Of a DNA stretch of 64,000 bases, positions 49,951-62,058 are shown piece by piece. Made by a program: the position numbers and the translations under genes. The DNA comes from Atherix ibis (lineage: Eukaryota > Arthropoda > Insecta > Diptera > Athericidae). Each line of letters starts with the position of its first letter. The stretch's first letter is position 1. A model generated the notes under the pieces. That model saw only the letters and a program-made list of their open reading frames with translations, had not been told where the DNA came from and did not search any database. The stretch is from NCBI GenBank assembly GCA_958298945.1, contig OY282609.1:66622220-66686219 (forward strand), given 5' to 3'.

Positions 49951-50309
49951 TTATAGTTTTGGTATTAGCAGTAACATATAGCATGACTATAGATGAAAAT
50001 TTCCATATAAATGAGAATGATTATAGGCTATGGCTTTCTGTATTCTATAATAGCAAATACTATATATTCTGTCAGCCTATGACAAAAATCTAAAATTTCG
50101 AAAATAACAAAGCGATTTATTTAGCTTATATGTTAGTATCGTCTTGCCAAGTAATGACATTTTCTTATTATTTGTTGTAAAAAAATTATCTGAATTACGA
50201 CTATTATCTGAATTACGACTAGAACGACGTTCTACAAAGTCTATCGGAAAATATCGACTATTTACATCGCATTGAGAACTTCTAAAAATTCTCCATTTCT
50301 TAGAAACTA

Positions 50310-50535
50310 GTCGAAATTCTCAGTAAAAATTTCAGTCAAAATTGTCAGTCAAAATTTCAGTCGTAATTTTCAGTACTAAATGTTTAATAGAAATTTTGGT
50401 AGAAATTTTTAAAAGAAATTTTAGTACAATATTTTAATAGGAATTTTAGTGCAATATTTTAATAGGAATTTTAGTACAATTTTTTAATAGCAATTTTCGT
50501 AAAATTTACAAAAATTTTAATAAAAAGTAGAAATT
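50310..50535. repeat. Degenerate array of 'TTTTCAGTAAAAA'-like units
   Basis: A run of AATTTTCAGT, AATTTCAGTCAAA and AATTTTAGTACAA units spaced about 13-25 bp apart. It lies just left of mariner A3 and is a decayed relative of the main satellite. Confidence 0.6.
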
Positions 50536-50657
50536 TTCACTGAGAGCGTATCATTTAAGATATTTTGAATTTTTTGTTAAAACTTTTTTAAATAAAATAT
50601 GATTCTTGAAACTAAGTCAATTTTTAAGTTTCTTAAAACTCAAAATGACTCAATGTA

Positions 50658-51914
50658 CCAGATGTATAAGCTTAAATCCGCTGTTTTTTAGTCAAAAATA
50701 TACATGGTTTTTTTTCATAGAAAGCAAAAACAAATTTATTCAAAGTACTTGCCCTTGCTAGCTACACATTTTTCCCATCTCTCGGGGAATTTGTGGATAC
50801 CACGCCAAAAATATCCTTCTCTTTCGAGGCAAACAACTCATCAAGCCATTTTCGGACGTCTTTGTAAGAATCGAAGTGCTGCTCAGCGAGCGCGTGACCC
50901 ATCGACGAAAACAGGTGGTAGTCGGAAGGGGCCAGATCTGGTGTATAAGCGTAGTGGGGTAGCACCTCCCAGTTGATTGTCTCCAAGTAGTTTCGAACCA
51001 TTTTTGACATGTGCGATGGTGCGTTGTCGTGCAGGAAAATCAGCTTGTCATTTTTTTTCACGCAGAGCACGGTGCAATTTGATCAGTTGTTGGTGGTAGC
51101 GGTGGGCATTGACAGTTTCACCAGGTTTCAACAGCTCATAGCAGACGATACCCTACTGATCCCACCAAACGCACAGCATCTTCTCCCGTCCGAAGCGGTT
51201 TGGTCTTGGGGAAGATGTTGATGGTTGGCCGGGATTAACCCACGATTTCTTGCGTTTAGGATTCTCAAAATATAACCACTTTTCATCGCCTTTCATAATC
51301 CGAAGCAGGAACGACTTTCTTTTTTGTCTAGCGAGCAGCATTTCACATGTGTTTTGGTGTCGCTCCATCTGCCTATTCTTTAATTCATGCGGCACCCATT
51401 TTCCGATCTTTTCAATGTTCCCCATGGCACGCATACAGATGTAAGTGGTTGGTTGAGTAACACTCAATTGATCCGCAAGCATTTTTTGCGATTGAGTATC
51501 GCCTTCATCCAAAAGAGCCTGCAATTAATGGTCCTTAACCTTCCTAGGCCGATTTTCACGCTTCTTGTCCCACAAGTCAAAATTGCCGTCTTTGAAAGTA
51601 CGAAACCAATCTCAGCACGTTATTTCCGATAAAGCATTGTTGGCATAGGCCTTCATAAGCATTCGATGCGATTCGGGAGCCGATTTCTTCAAATTGAAGC
51701 AGAAAAACTGAGCTTCCTGCATATGCTCTTTTTCTGGCACAAAACTAGACATGATAAACAAAAGAAAAATGTATGTTGTTGTACGAAATTGCTAACAATG
51801 TGCACTGATTAATGTTGACAGATTTTAAACTCATAAAAAAAGTATGCTGTGCCCATTATAGCTGCTTAATACGCTCTTTCACGCCATCTATGACCAAACA
51901 GCTTATATCCCTAG
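50658..51914 (-). mobile_element. mariner element A3 (mauritiana-type)
   Basis: 1,257-bp family A element in minus orientation. The left end is CCAGATGTATAAGCTTAAAT. The right terminal repeat has lost about 9 bases (AAACAGC runs directly into TTATATCCCTAG) but still abuts TA (51,915-51,916). TA on the left is at 50,656-50,657. The damaged right terminal repeat would itself impair mobility. Confidence 0.9.
50736..51752 (-). pseudogene. mariner transposase pseudogene (family A, copy 3)
   Basis: Start MSSFVPEKEHMQEAQ at 51,752. The first ~120 codons are in one frame, broken only by two nonsense codons (TGA after EITC, about 51,618; TAA after VKDH, about 51,525). The frame then runs open through KGDEKW (first Asp intact) to a TAG after CVWWDQ at 51,153. 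A deletion near 51,060 removes the REKRPDYQQRH-like block. The second Asp (LHDNAPSH) and third Asp (DLAPSD) follow with 34-residue spacing. A frameshift near 50,815 spoils the C-terminus before the family's KYFE-stop at 50,736. Lesions are fewer than in copies 1 and 2, but it is still dead. Confidence 0.92.
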
Positions 51915-52611
51915 TAAGCTTAATCAATTTTTAAAAAAAGTTTTCTTAAAAATCACGTAATTTGATAGTAAATTGTGAGATAAGCTGAAAAGAAAATATA
52001 TTTCCTTTTGTCGAAATTAAATAGAACAAAATGAAATTAATGTGAACGTGTCATCAGCAAACTTGTTTATACTATTGTGATTTGAGTGTTATTTGACGAA
52101 CATCATCATTAGTATGATGAATTTGGTATGGGTAGAAATTAGCAATTAAAATTCAATTATTTCAACTCAAAATTTATCCCTTTTCCTAAGATTTTATTCA
52201 ATCAATCTTATATGATAAGGAAGTACACGTGGATATATGTATACAGTTGAAGGCGAATAGGTAAACAGATAGGAAAGTGTTCGGTTCGTATCTGCTAAGA
52301 TAGCAACATTCGTACTCCGTACACTAAATCATATTCAAATACTATCGTCACAATAGATAAGCTCGTAGTCGGCTGTAGATAGGAATTGTATCAACAAAAG
52401 GATAGAAGTATTTATGTGCGTCCATGCATACATATTCAGATAGATACAAAACGTGCTGATTACATGAATGGTAGTGCATAACTTAGAATACATATTTAAT
52501 GTCAAATTATAAATCAATTCTGCTTTCCTGATATCTGTGTGTTGCCGTCTCCCTCGCTCTGTATGTTTGAATAATTTTAAAACAGTAGGAGACTAATAAC
52601 CGAATCAGTAA

Positions 52612-52872
52612 TTGCTTTCAGAGAGAGATATCTACAAATACTGCGGATGTACTAAATCTATTTGCTATTCCCAGATTCATTCAAAAATATTAAATAGTGT
52701 TGATGGTGCAGGCATTGGTGTTGGTTATGTCGCCAACCACAATCAATCTGATCCTTTCAGTCCTATGTCAGCTGAAATCTCTAGTAAGAAGAATAAATTA
52801 CACTTGGACTTGGATCACCATCAGTCAGTTTTCCAACCTTTAAACAGGCTTATTCGTCTTATCCTTGCTTAA
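52612..52872 (+). CDS. Candidate exon, unidentified
   Basis: Unrecognised. An 86-codon open plus-strand frame in DNA that is otherwise full of stops. A strong splice acceptor (TATTTGCTATTCCCAG) ends at 52,673 and a consensus donor (CTA|GTAAGAAG) begins at 52,784, so an internal exon of about 110 bp is possible. The translated part reads NSVDGAGIGVGYVANHNQSD and then PFSPMSAEIS. Past the donor the frame continues with HLDLDHHQSVFQPLNRLIRL to a TAA at 52,872. There is no in-frame ATG at the left end and no homology I recognise. It could be an exon of a gene extending beyond the window, or chance. Confidence 0.25.
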   Translation: MLSERDIYKYCGCTKSICYSQIHSKILNSVDGAGIGVGYVANHNQSDPFSPMSAEISSKKNKLHLDLDHHQSVFQPLNRLIRLILA

Positions 52873-55800
52873 TTCAAAGAAAACTGATGGTGCCTTAGTA
52901 AAATTGCTTTTTAAATAAAATTGAGATTCTAACCTTTAGAGATTATTTATTTGTAAAAAAAAAGTTTTACTTTCGTATAATTTCCCCCAGTACAAATTAG
53001 ATTGAGAAAGGAATAGGAAACCCTAAAACCAAAAACATGAAAAAAAAATCCATAAATAAAAAGAAAATACAACAAAATTGATAGACAGAAAGCGTAGAGA
53101 GAGTTAACAATTTATGCAAAATTTATACAAAATGCGTAAGCCACTAAATCTTAGTTGAATTTACATTTATCATTGATCGGCCTACTATATTCAACTTATT
53201 TACTTATTTATTTATTTATTTTCTGTCAAAGTGATTTCATTCTAATAGGCCTAAGGTTTCCTCCATTTCCATAAAATTCGATTTAACTCTAATTGGATAC
53301 AAAAAACAATTACGATTTTCTATGAAAAAGGCACTCGTACCAAATACTATGAATTTTACAAAATTATTTTACTAGTTATACGTGTACGAGCATAGGTGTA
53401 CTAAGTATAAAAGGTATAAAATATTCTAAACTTGTACTATAATCAACAGAGTAATAAAATATTGAATATAATAGAAGGAATTGGTTTTTTTTTAAATAAT
53501 TTCATTTAAAATGATTGTTTTGTTCGTTTATTCTAGAGAATTTATGAACGTGAAAAATATTTTCAAAAAATTCTTCAACAAAAATTATATTATAATGAAA
53601 ATGTCCAAAAATTATATATTTATTTTGAAAAAGAAAATCTCGTAGAAATTTTCCATAGAAAGATTTATCGAAAGATTCAGGTGTTTACTTTATATTTATT
53701 TTTAGCAATCAAATTTTTAGTGTACATAACTATAACAATTTTATATAAAAGTTCACTTTCCATTTTAACATATCTTTGATCAATGACGAATTAAAAAGCT
53801 TCTTGAAATTATTTGCTAATATGTTAAAATTTATAAATGTATCTAATCTATCCAAAACCGTTTTTAAAAAAATAAATATCGAATCCTAATAAAAAATGAC
53901 CTTAAAATACGAAACGGAACACATGTGGCAAAAAATATTAGTCAAAGAAATTTAGGTAAACAAAATTGTGGAGATTTTAGTGAACACAATCAACATGTCC
54001 GGAGATAATGGTTCCCATAAATTCAACCGATGAATTCCTGATGAGTTCGATGGTCACGTGTTTTGATTTTAATTGGCATTTTCTATCCACAAAGGTGGGC
54101 GAACCAATAACAGACGACCAACAACGGAGAAATAACCATTTACAATCGTTCCTCTCAGTTCGCATTTGTTACCTAGCCTTGCCACAGCATATCCTTTTCA
54201 TTAAAAATCACCCCGAAAAAAATCCTACACTATGCAGGAATACAAGAGGAAATTGCATATATTCTTCTTCCATCGCTCGCAATATTTCAATGATTGTACA
54301 AGGCATCCAAATCAGGCGAGATACCTAAACCGAATGGATTATGTTATGTATGAATACGGACCAATAATTGGTTTTCTGAGGGATTTGAAAATTAATTTCA
54401 AAACAGATAGTTTTACGCTGATTTATTTTAGCACATGAGTCCGCGATTATTTCCAAGCTAAACTTTGCAAAACCAATTTCGCTTAAAAGCCCAAGGCTAA
54501 TTTTACCAGTGAACTGATAACTCTTGTTTAATTTTAATTACATGAAATACGAAATACGTAACAATTTTTGTAAAAGAATTTCGAGTTTTACAAAGTGCCC
54601 AAGATAATTATATTCCGATATAATTATTAAAAAAATCTCTTTCTGCAAAATATATAATAAAAAATTATCAAACAAAAAGTTTAATACTCGTATATACAAC
54701 AATTGGTCTAAAGATTTAATAAGAGTATTTTAATAGCCGAGAAAAATAAAAAAAATACAAAATAACTATAAATATCTCCATTTGAATACGTTCATTTCTA
54801 CTATAAATTTTGATTATTGTTTCTTCTTCTTGTTACAATTTAAAATTCCCTGCAGATCCAGCTACCAATCAGTACGCTTAATACTTTTACAAAAATCAAA
54901 AGTGTACTCGAAATCAATAAAATATTTAAAAAATAATTGATTTTATTCTGATTCATATTTCTCTTCATTTTGAAAAACCACTTATACTTAAGAAAAGTGA
55001 ATTTTTTTTTTTATAAAATGGAAATAAAATCAAAAGGAAAAAAATATCTTTGATACGAAAAAGCTCATGCATAAATAAATTCTGATAGCCTATTTATTAT
55101 TGAATTTTATACAGAACAATATATTTCGATGAGGACATTTGCTGTAATGAATAACATCTCTTCCAAAGGACTTCTTTTTTTTAATAAGAAAACCGAACGA
55201 TATAGAGAAAAATTCTGTGCACGTAAACATATTTTATACATTAATTAGAAATCATCCGATCAGAGTGAATAGAATATTATAAAATACTTCATTTATTAGT
55301 CGTTTTAACCTTATAAAAGGTAAACATAAAGATTATAAATTTTCTTGTATACGAAGAATTCTTAATCTAGACTATAAATTTTTAGTTTTTTTTTTTAAAT
55401 AACAAATGATCCGAATAACTTTCAGTAAGAATGCGCAGTCAACCATTTTTAGTAAAAAAGTTTATTAAAAATTTTATGGTTTAAGATAAGATTTACAATA
55501 ATTGGAACGTTTCTTGAAAATAGAATCTCGAAAATATAATTTTAAAATAGATATCTTGTTAGGCAGTTTTTTTTTTGTAAGTGCAGTTTGCTGTTGAATT
55601 GTTGTTGATTGTGATGATTCGAAAAAAAAACTAAGCTAGGCAGGGTTCTCACTTGGTTTCAGATTGAATGGTTGCTTGAACGCAGAAGTTACGCACTTCT
55701 GCAAACATATTCAAACTGATAAATAATGCTTACAGTTAAATACCTAAGAAAGTATCTTGAAATTTTACACTATTTTTATAGAGTATCGTTAAATACTCTC

Positions 55801-58149
55801 CGGTTTTGATTCCATTTTAAATTTTTGTGCCATTGAAAAAAATATCTAAGAAATTATGGAATATTTTTTCACTTAATCAGAAATCTCTATTATGTCTTAT
55901 TGTCGGGCGATTTTATAATTAAAATGCAAATTATATGCGTAAACACACCTTGAAATTCATAACATTTCTTTCTTCTTTTTTTTTTGCCATTGTTTTCTTT
56001 CCACCCCCGCAAATATGCCTGCTTGTGTAGTTTAGTACAACTTGGTGTCTGACCATTGTCGTAACTATACTCGTGTTGATGACGTTTTCCGAAATTTTTT
56101 TTAGGTCTGAATTCCTACCATTGTAAATAGACGTACAAGTGCCTTTTGATATCTACAAAGGCCCTAGAAGAAGGACAAGGTAGCTTGGCTAATCGATCGA
56201 TCTACCTACCGACAGACTTTCTTGTTTGGAATTCTTTGAACACATTTTCTTCGATGGGTTCCAATAGTGTTAATGGCAATCACAGCTTTTGTCCAAAACG
56301 GACGGTGAGGGAATTTATCTGTCTGAATGCTATTCAAACACCAAGTCAGTTAAGAGTAAATTCATGTTGTGCTCACATTCCTTAATAATTTTTTCATTTC
56401 ATTTCACTTTCATTGTTTTTATCTTATTTTGTTTCTCTTCACTATTCTCCATTTTGGATACCACTAACGCTCATCATTTCAACATTTTTCACTGTTTTCG
56501 TTATTTATCTCGCAGATGTCAATGGTTTATTGTAGTCATCAATAAGAAAAGATGAGTTTCTACGTCAGGAACAACAATACAAAATATTCTCAAATGTTTC
56601 TTTTTCAATTGTTCTTGAATTAGATATTTTCTGTCAAATTTTAAGATCTATCAGATCATCTTAACTGAGTTCTATAATACATTAAATATATAACTAAACT
56701 TTGATATAATATTTTTTTGAATTTATTTGTACTTTAAAATTAAAAAATAAGTACCACATATATTGTTGATAATAATTAATCAAAACACTATCTTAAAATA
56801 TAATCAAAATAAAATAAAAAATCAGCTACTAATACTTTTTAACTTTAAGAAGCCAAAAACTGCATTTAAATACTTTAATCTTATATTATTATGTCTGTTA
56901 TCATATATATTCTTTTGAAATAAAAAATATTATCATCTTACCTTGAAGAAATAATAATAAATGTTAGAATTTTTTATCATATACAATATAAAAATTTTAC
57001 ATTCGTTAAACTTTTATATATAGTATTTTCATTTGATTAAATTCATAATGTTTATTCGCATTTATAACCTTTTATTTTTCATGCATTTAATATTTTAATT
57101 CTTAATTTAGTATATTGTTAAAAATGGAAACTATTTCAACAGAATATCATCTGAACGCGAAATTAATATTGTCTTAAATTGAAACTAACAACATAAATGT
57201 GAAATGTCACAAGGTTATTGCTTCCATTATATAAATAAATGGAATAAATTAAAACTTCCAGATTGGATCAGTGATAAAATAGGTGATTACTTCTCGTGTC
57301 TGTTCATTTTCAATCGCTCTGGAACTTTTTCTTCAATTTTATCGACTCCCATCAGTTCCCAAAAATCGTGTAGGTGCTGTTTGATCTTGGAAATAAAGAA
57401 AAAGTCCACACTCGTATTATATCGTAACCTTCTCATTATAATTCAAGAGTTTAAAAACCTGTATTGATCAGCTTGTGTAGGCGGTAGAATTCTAAATTAT
57501 TTTAATTGCAAATGATTTACATACGAATATTTTTCTATATTCTAAAGAAGATTTATAAGACGCCCAATAAACTTCAGGCAAACTTGATCATAAATGTTCA
57601 TAAAAAAATGAAATTAATATTTACCATGAACAAAAATTCTATTCCACTCGTACAGGAATGCGTATGTGCTGATGTTAAATTTTCACTTCGTTCAAATCTT
57701 TGTCAAATTGTCAACGTGAAATTATAGTTGGAGACGACATTGCATTTTGAAATGTTTACTGATGAGTCTGACTAACGATGACTAATACGTTCAATTGAGT
57801 GGAATTTTTGTACTTGTATCACTTAAAAATGTTAATTTTATAGAATATCATTGCAAATGTCACCAAATTGGAGTAGAGTTCAATTCATAATAAATTCTTG
57901 TATAATATTGTACATGCATTAATAATATTAATAATAATAATAAATAGTAGTGGATTTTACTTGAAAAGGAATTTTTTTATTTTCATAAAAATAAAAGGAA
58001 CGAAAATCTAACGAGAAATAAGTAAAAATATGACCGGATTACCTTTGTTTCAATAACGAGATAAAAGTCAAAGAATCTTGCTCAAGTAAGGAAATTAAAC
58101 AATAACAGAGTAAAAAATGTCAAAAACTTCCCATTGACTACATTACCAT

Positions 58150-58703
58150 TATATGCTTTTTGGAGGCAGGTGTGGCATCCTCGGAACTAGCTCTTTCGCT
58201 TTGATGATAAACAAAGAGTTGCTTATAGATAACCCATAGGTGTATACTCCTATCCGGTTGCTCCAGTCCCAAAGATGAATAGCATTTACGCTGACTTGGC
58301 AGGTAAAGTATTATAGAGAATCACCAGACGAGAACGAATTCGGAACGGCAAACCGCAAAAGGGAAATCGACAACGTTATCGTAGCATGGCATTAATATGA
58401 CAATGGTCGCAATGGTAGGATGCCAGCTCATCTACCTACGTGCCTTCAAGTACATGTAGTGTTGGTGTGCTTCTACAAGTTTATCCATTCTATATGCCCC
58501 GTAATCTGACCAAAGTCGATAATCAAAAGAGCCACAGTTCAGTTATACCCACCAGAATTGTTGTGCCTGCCAGTAAACAGAATCAAAAAGGTCTAGTACA
58601 GTCAGAATTGTTGATAAAGACAACGCGAGGTACTCGAACACAACAAGTCAACAGAATATCGTGGGACAGGAAGTCTTGTACTCTTTACCTCAAATCAGTA
58701 TGA
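58150..58703 (+). other. G+C-raised, coding-like island, unidentified
   Basis: About 550 bp with clearly lower A+T than its flanks. The plus strand is open over 58,440-58,703 (87 codons), including SHSSVIPTRIVVPASKQNQK and TTRGTRTQQVNRISWDRKS. Another frame nearby has YRESPDENEFGTANRKREID. The minus strand is also partly open. It may be an exon, a pseudogene or the remnant of an unrecognised retroelement; no diagnostic motif was found. Confidence 0.3.
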
Positions 58704-59225
58704 GTATTTCTATCCATTTCCTTTTGTATGAAATCAAATAAGAAAAAGTGAAAAGAGGCCGATTTACCTTCTAAAACAACTCCTATACGATTTTTTATGG
58801 CATTCAAACTCTCTCTCGTCTTAGCTTAGACTATGTGTATTCCTCAACATCAACCAATAAGTTTTTTATTTTTTTTTATTTTTAGTAAAACTCCTATCTT
58901 GCATTTTACATATTTTTTATCTACCAGAATAGTATACATGAACGATTAGAGGAAGCAATAATGGAGTACAACTAAAATAAGTTCCGATTCAGTGCATCTG
59001 TTAAATTAATCTTTAGATTTTTAATCTTTTTAAATGCTCAGATTTTATCATCAGTTGAAAAGGATGGACCATTCTACGAGTATAGTCGATGCATTCTATT
59101 TTTTGTTATTGTTTTGTTTAATACTTCATATAAAGTTTTAAATTAAATCCTTTTGGTAAGAAAATCAATAAAGGTTTTTTTTAAATAATAAAATCGTAAT
59201 GTAAATAGTTATTAGAAATTTCTAA

Positions 59226-60455
59226 CCATGTATAAGCTTAAATCCGCTGATTTTTAGTCAAAATAACACATGTATTTTTTATAAAAAGCAGAAACAATTT
59301 TAATCAAAGTACTTGGCCTCGCTAGCTACACATTTTTCCCAGCTCTCGAGTAATTTGTGGATACCACGCCAATAAAATTCCTTCTCTTTCGAAGGAAAGC
59401 ACTCATCAAGCCATTTTCGGACGTCTTCGTAAGAATCGAAGTGCTGCTCAGCGAGCGCGAGGCCCATCGACGAAAACAAGTGGTAGTCGGAAGGGGCCAG
59501 GTCTAGTGAATAAGCGGGGTGGGGAAGTACCACCCAGTTGAGTGTCTCCAAGTAGCTTTAGACCAGTTTTGACGTTTGCGATGGTGCGTTGTCGTGGAGG
59601 AAAATCCGCTCGTCATGTCCTTTTTTCACGCAGAGCACGGTGCAATTTCATTAGTTGGCATTGACAGTTTCACCAGGTTTCAACATCTCATAGTAGACGA
59701 TATCCTGCTGATCCCACCAAACGCACAGCATCGTCTTCCGTCCGAAGCTATTTGGTCTTGGGGAAGATGTTGATGGTTGGCCGGGATCAACCCTTGATTT
59801 CTTGCGTTTAGAATTCTCGAAATATATCCACTTTTCATCGCCTGTCACAATCCGATGCAGGAGCGACTTTCTTTTTTGTCTAACGAGCAAGATTTCACAT
59901 GTGTTTTGGCGTCGCTCCATCTGCCTATCGTTCAATTCATGCGGCACCCATTTTCCGATCTTTTCAATGTTCTCCATGGCACGCAGACGCATGGAAATGG
60001 CTAGTTGAGTAACACCCAATTGCTCCGCGAGCATTTTTTACGATTGGGTATCGTCTTCGTCCAAAAGAGTCTGCTCTTTGATGGTCCTCAACCTTCCTAG
60101 GACGATTTTCACGCTTCTTGTCCCACAAGGCAAAATTACCGTCTTTGAACTGACGAAACCAATTTCGGTACATTGTTTCCGATAAAGCACTGTCACCATA
60201 GGCCTTCATAAGCATTCGATGTGATTCGGCAGCCGATTTCTTCAAATTGAAGCAGAAAAGAAGACCTTCCCGCATATGCTCTTTTTCTGGAACAAAACTA
60301 GACATGATTACCAAACGAAAAATGTTGCTGACAATGTGCACTGATTAATGTTATGAGTTTGACATAAACAAAAAAGTATGGCGTGTCCATGGTAGCTTAA
60401 TACGCTCACTTACGCCATCTACGACCAAACAGCGCATTTAAGTTTATACCCCTGG
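59226..60455 (-). mobile_element. mariner element A4 (mauritiana-type)
   Basis: About 1,230-bp family A element in minus orientation. The left terminal repeat is slightly eroded (ACCATGTATAAGCTTAAATC). The right end in reverse begins CCAGGGGTATAAACTTAAAT. TA abuts the right side (60,456-60,457) and probably the left (59,223-59,224). Confidence 0.9.
59300..60305 (-). pseudogene. mariner transposase pseudogene (family A, copy 4)
   Basis: Start MSSFVPEKEHMREGLLFCFN at 60,305. The N-terminal frame is open through the helix-turn-helix and WDKKRENRPRK linker to a frameshift after VEDHQ (about 60,082). A second open stretch runs MLAEQLGVTQ to KPGETVNAN, including the first Asp (TGDEKW). A deletion near 59,650 removes the RYHQQLIKLH-type block and shifts the frame. 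The second-Asp region (LHDNAPSQTSK) has a stop where the family has Arg (about 59,555). The third Asp (LDLAPSD) and C-terminus are intact to KYFD-stop at 59,300. Dead. Confidence 0.92.
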
Positions 60456-60865
60456 TATATTCTATATTTGTTTTATATTTTGTATTATTAAAAATTATAA
60501 TTTTTTAAACTTTGTTTTAAATCTTGCAGTATTTAAAATTATAAAATTAAGAATCAAGACTTTCAGGATTAAGATGAAAAATTTAGACTTTATAATTGGG
60601 CATATTGTCTAAATTTAGATCTACACAAAGATTTCTTTTTTGTATTTTATCGCATAGCAAAATCTTATTTAAACGATTACGTCACCATCAATTTACCTTT
60701 TTTTTACCTGTTCTGAATTTAAAAATTTAGACTATGTCCCAATTATTAAGTCAAGATTTTTACATCTAAACTCTTCAAATAAAATCATTTTAAATAATAC
60801 AAAATATTGAGCTTAGAGGAAAAAAATGAAAGGCCAAGTTTATAGTCATTAAATACGAGTATATA
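60456..60865. other. Short A+T-rich spacer
   Basis: Nothing recognised between mariner A4 and the solo end B4. Confidence 0.6.
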
Positions 60866-60970
60866 CGACGACCCAAAACACGTGCAAGCAAAGCAGCTGT
60901 CAAAACTTAACTGAACATTCAAAATGGCCGAACTTGTCGGCTATTCGCGATACTTTTTGAACAGACGTCG
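60866..60970 (-). mobile_element. 105-bp solo 5' end of mariner family B (B4)
   Basis: The right end in reverse begins CGACGTCTGTTCAAAAAGTA, the family B terminal repeat. The segment continues through leader sequence (GCCATTTTGAATGTTCAGTT and CAGCTGCTTTGCTTGCACGT in reverse). The left boundary is only CGACG next to TA (60,864-60,865), and TA also abuts the right (60,971-60,972). A stretch between the terminal repeat and the leader is missing. It is either a drastic internal deletion or a chance TA beside a truncated end. Confidence 0.75.
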
Positions 60971-61439
60971 TACACTATATCATCTGGTATAGTGCATATT
61001 TTAAAATTTATTTATTTTTGTTTAATGATGATTTGAACGTAAATTTTAAGTTGACCATAAAAGTTTGCTTTCAAAATTGATGGTTTTTTTTTAGTATAAA
61101 ATTATTATTATGTTAAGTTCAACATGTTAATTTTTGCCGATCTATTTTAATATAAAAGAAAATTTCAATGTTTTCAACTGACATAGTGTAAATAGTGCAA
61201 AATTTAAGGATTCCGGTTTCTGACCTAAACATTTTTTAATTTAATTTGCTGCTGACTTCCTGTTTAATGAAATTTATAAAAATTCTTAGCTTTACGATCT
61301 CGGTAGGTCTAAGTTTACTGTTGTTCTTGAGATTAAGTTGGCAAAATTTTATATCAAAAAAATTAAGTTCACCATTCAACATAGCCTTCAATTTCAACTT
61401 GTAGATTGTTATCTCTTTTACAACTTACCAAATTCTAGA
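60971..61439. other. A+T-rich spacer
   Basis: Nothing recognised. Confidence 0.55.
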
Positions 61440-61980
61440 CCAGAGGTGACTACGGTTATTAGTATACCAGCGGTTCTGAGCTAGCCAAGCTGAGCCTATC
61501 TGCTAACCGCGAGGAGGTTTCTTCTGGGATAATGATCCATAAGGTCGATCCCAGAAGTGCCTACTGGTATGGCATACCCGCAGACCTTAGATGGCCTAGC
61601 AGTGCCAAAGAAATTTATAATGTTTCTTACTATAGTTCGTCTGGAGCGAAGCGCACCTACCCAGTGTCTTTGTACGATAAATTCGGTATCATATGGGTTG
61701 GGTGCCCTACGGTGATTCGTCTGCCGTGTCCGGCCATTGGTTAATGATCGTTTTGACTAAACCGTAGTGGCTATGATTTAATACCTACATCGAGGGTACA
61801 GTCTTATGACAGTATCCCGGGTGCTATCACTGCAGATGATAGTAGAGCCACAGATAAGCCTCGCTACCAATAGTTAGGATAACTAGCTTGTAACTGGTTA
61901 CCGACTTTGAGATTAAGGAAAAGACAGATGGAATGCCTTCCTGCTTCATACATGGGGCATACCATAATATAAAATAGTTA
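61440..61980. other. G+C-raised island, probable unrecognised repeat
   Basis: Abruptly less A+T-rich than its surroundings. The plus strand is open over 61,532-61,744 (ATG start, about 70 codons, containing DPRSAYWYGIPADLRWPSSA) and the minus strand is open over much of the same stretch. No RT, endonuclease, integrase or transposase motif was seen. The composition and its setting among transposons suggest a mobile-element fragment. Similar composition resumes at 62,965, right of mariner B5, so B5 may have inserted into it. Confidence 0.35.
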
Positions 61981-62058
61981 TCAGATTAACAGGAAGATGA
62001 AATTATGGAATTGATGCTGCATAATTATGCTTATAAGAGTAGAGTTGCAGTACATATA

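Larger units (their letters stand above)
51915..59225. other. Intergenic DNA with coding-like islands
   Basis: Mostly A+T-rich. The exon candidates are annotated separately (52.6 kb and 58.2-58.7 kb). 53,960-54,440 is less A+T-rich; one frame starts NCGDFSEHNQHVRR, which faintly recalls a LINE endonuclease GDFN motif, but nothing after it supports that. 57,290-57,420 on the minus strand reads HDFWELMGVDKIEEKVPERL over a short stretch; unidentified. Confidence 0.4.

Noticed and set aside
53960..54440. LINE endonuclease beginning GDFSEHNQH
   Set aside because: Only a few residues resemble the GDFN motif, and no later endonuclease or RT block follows in any frame.
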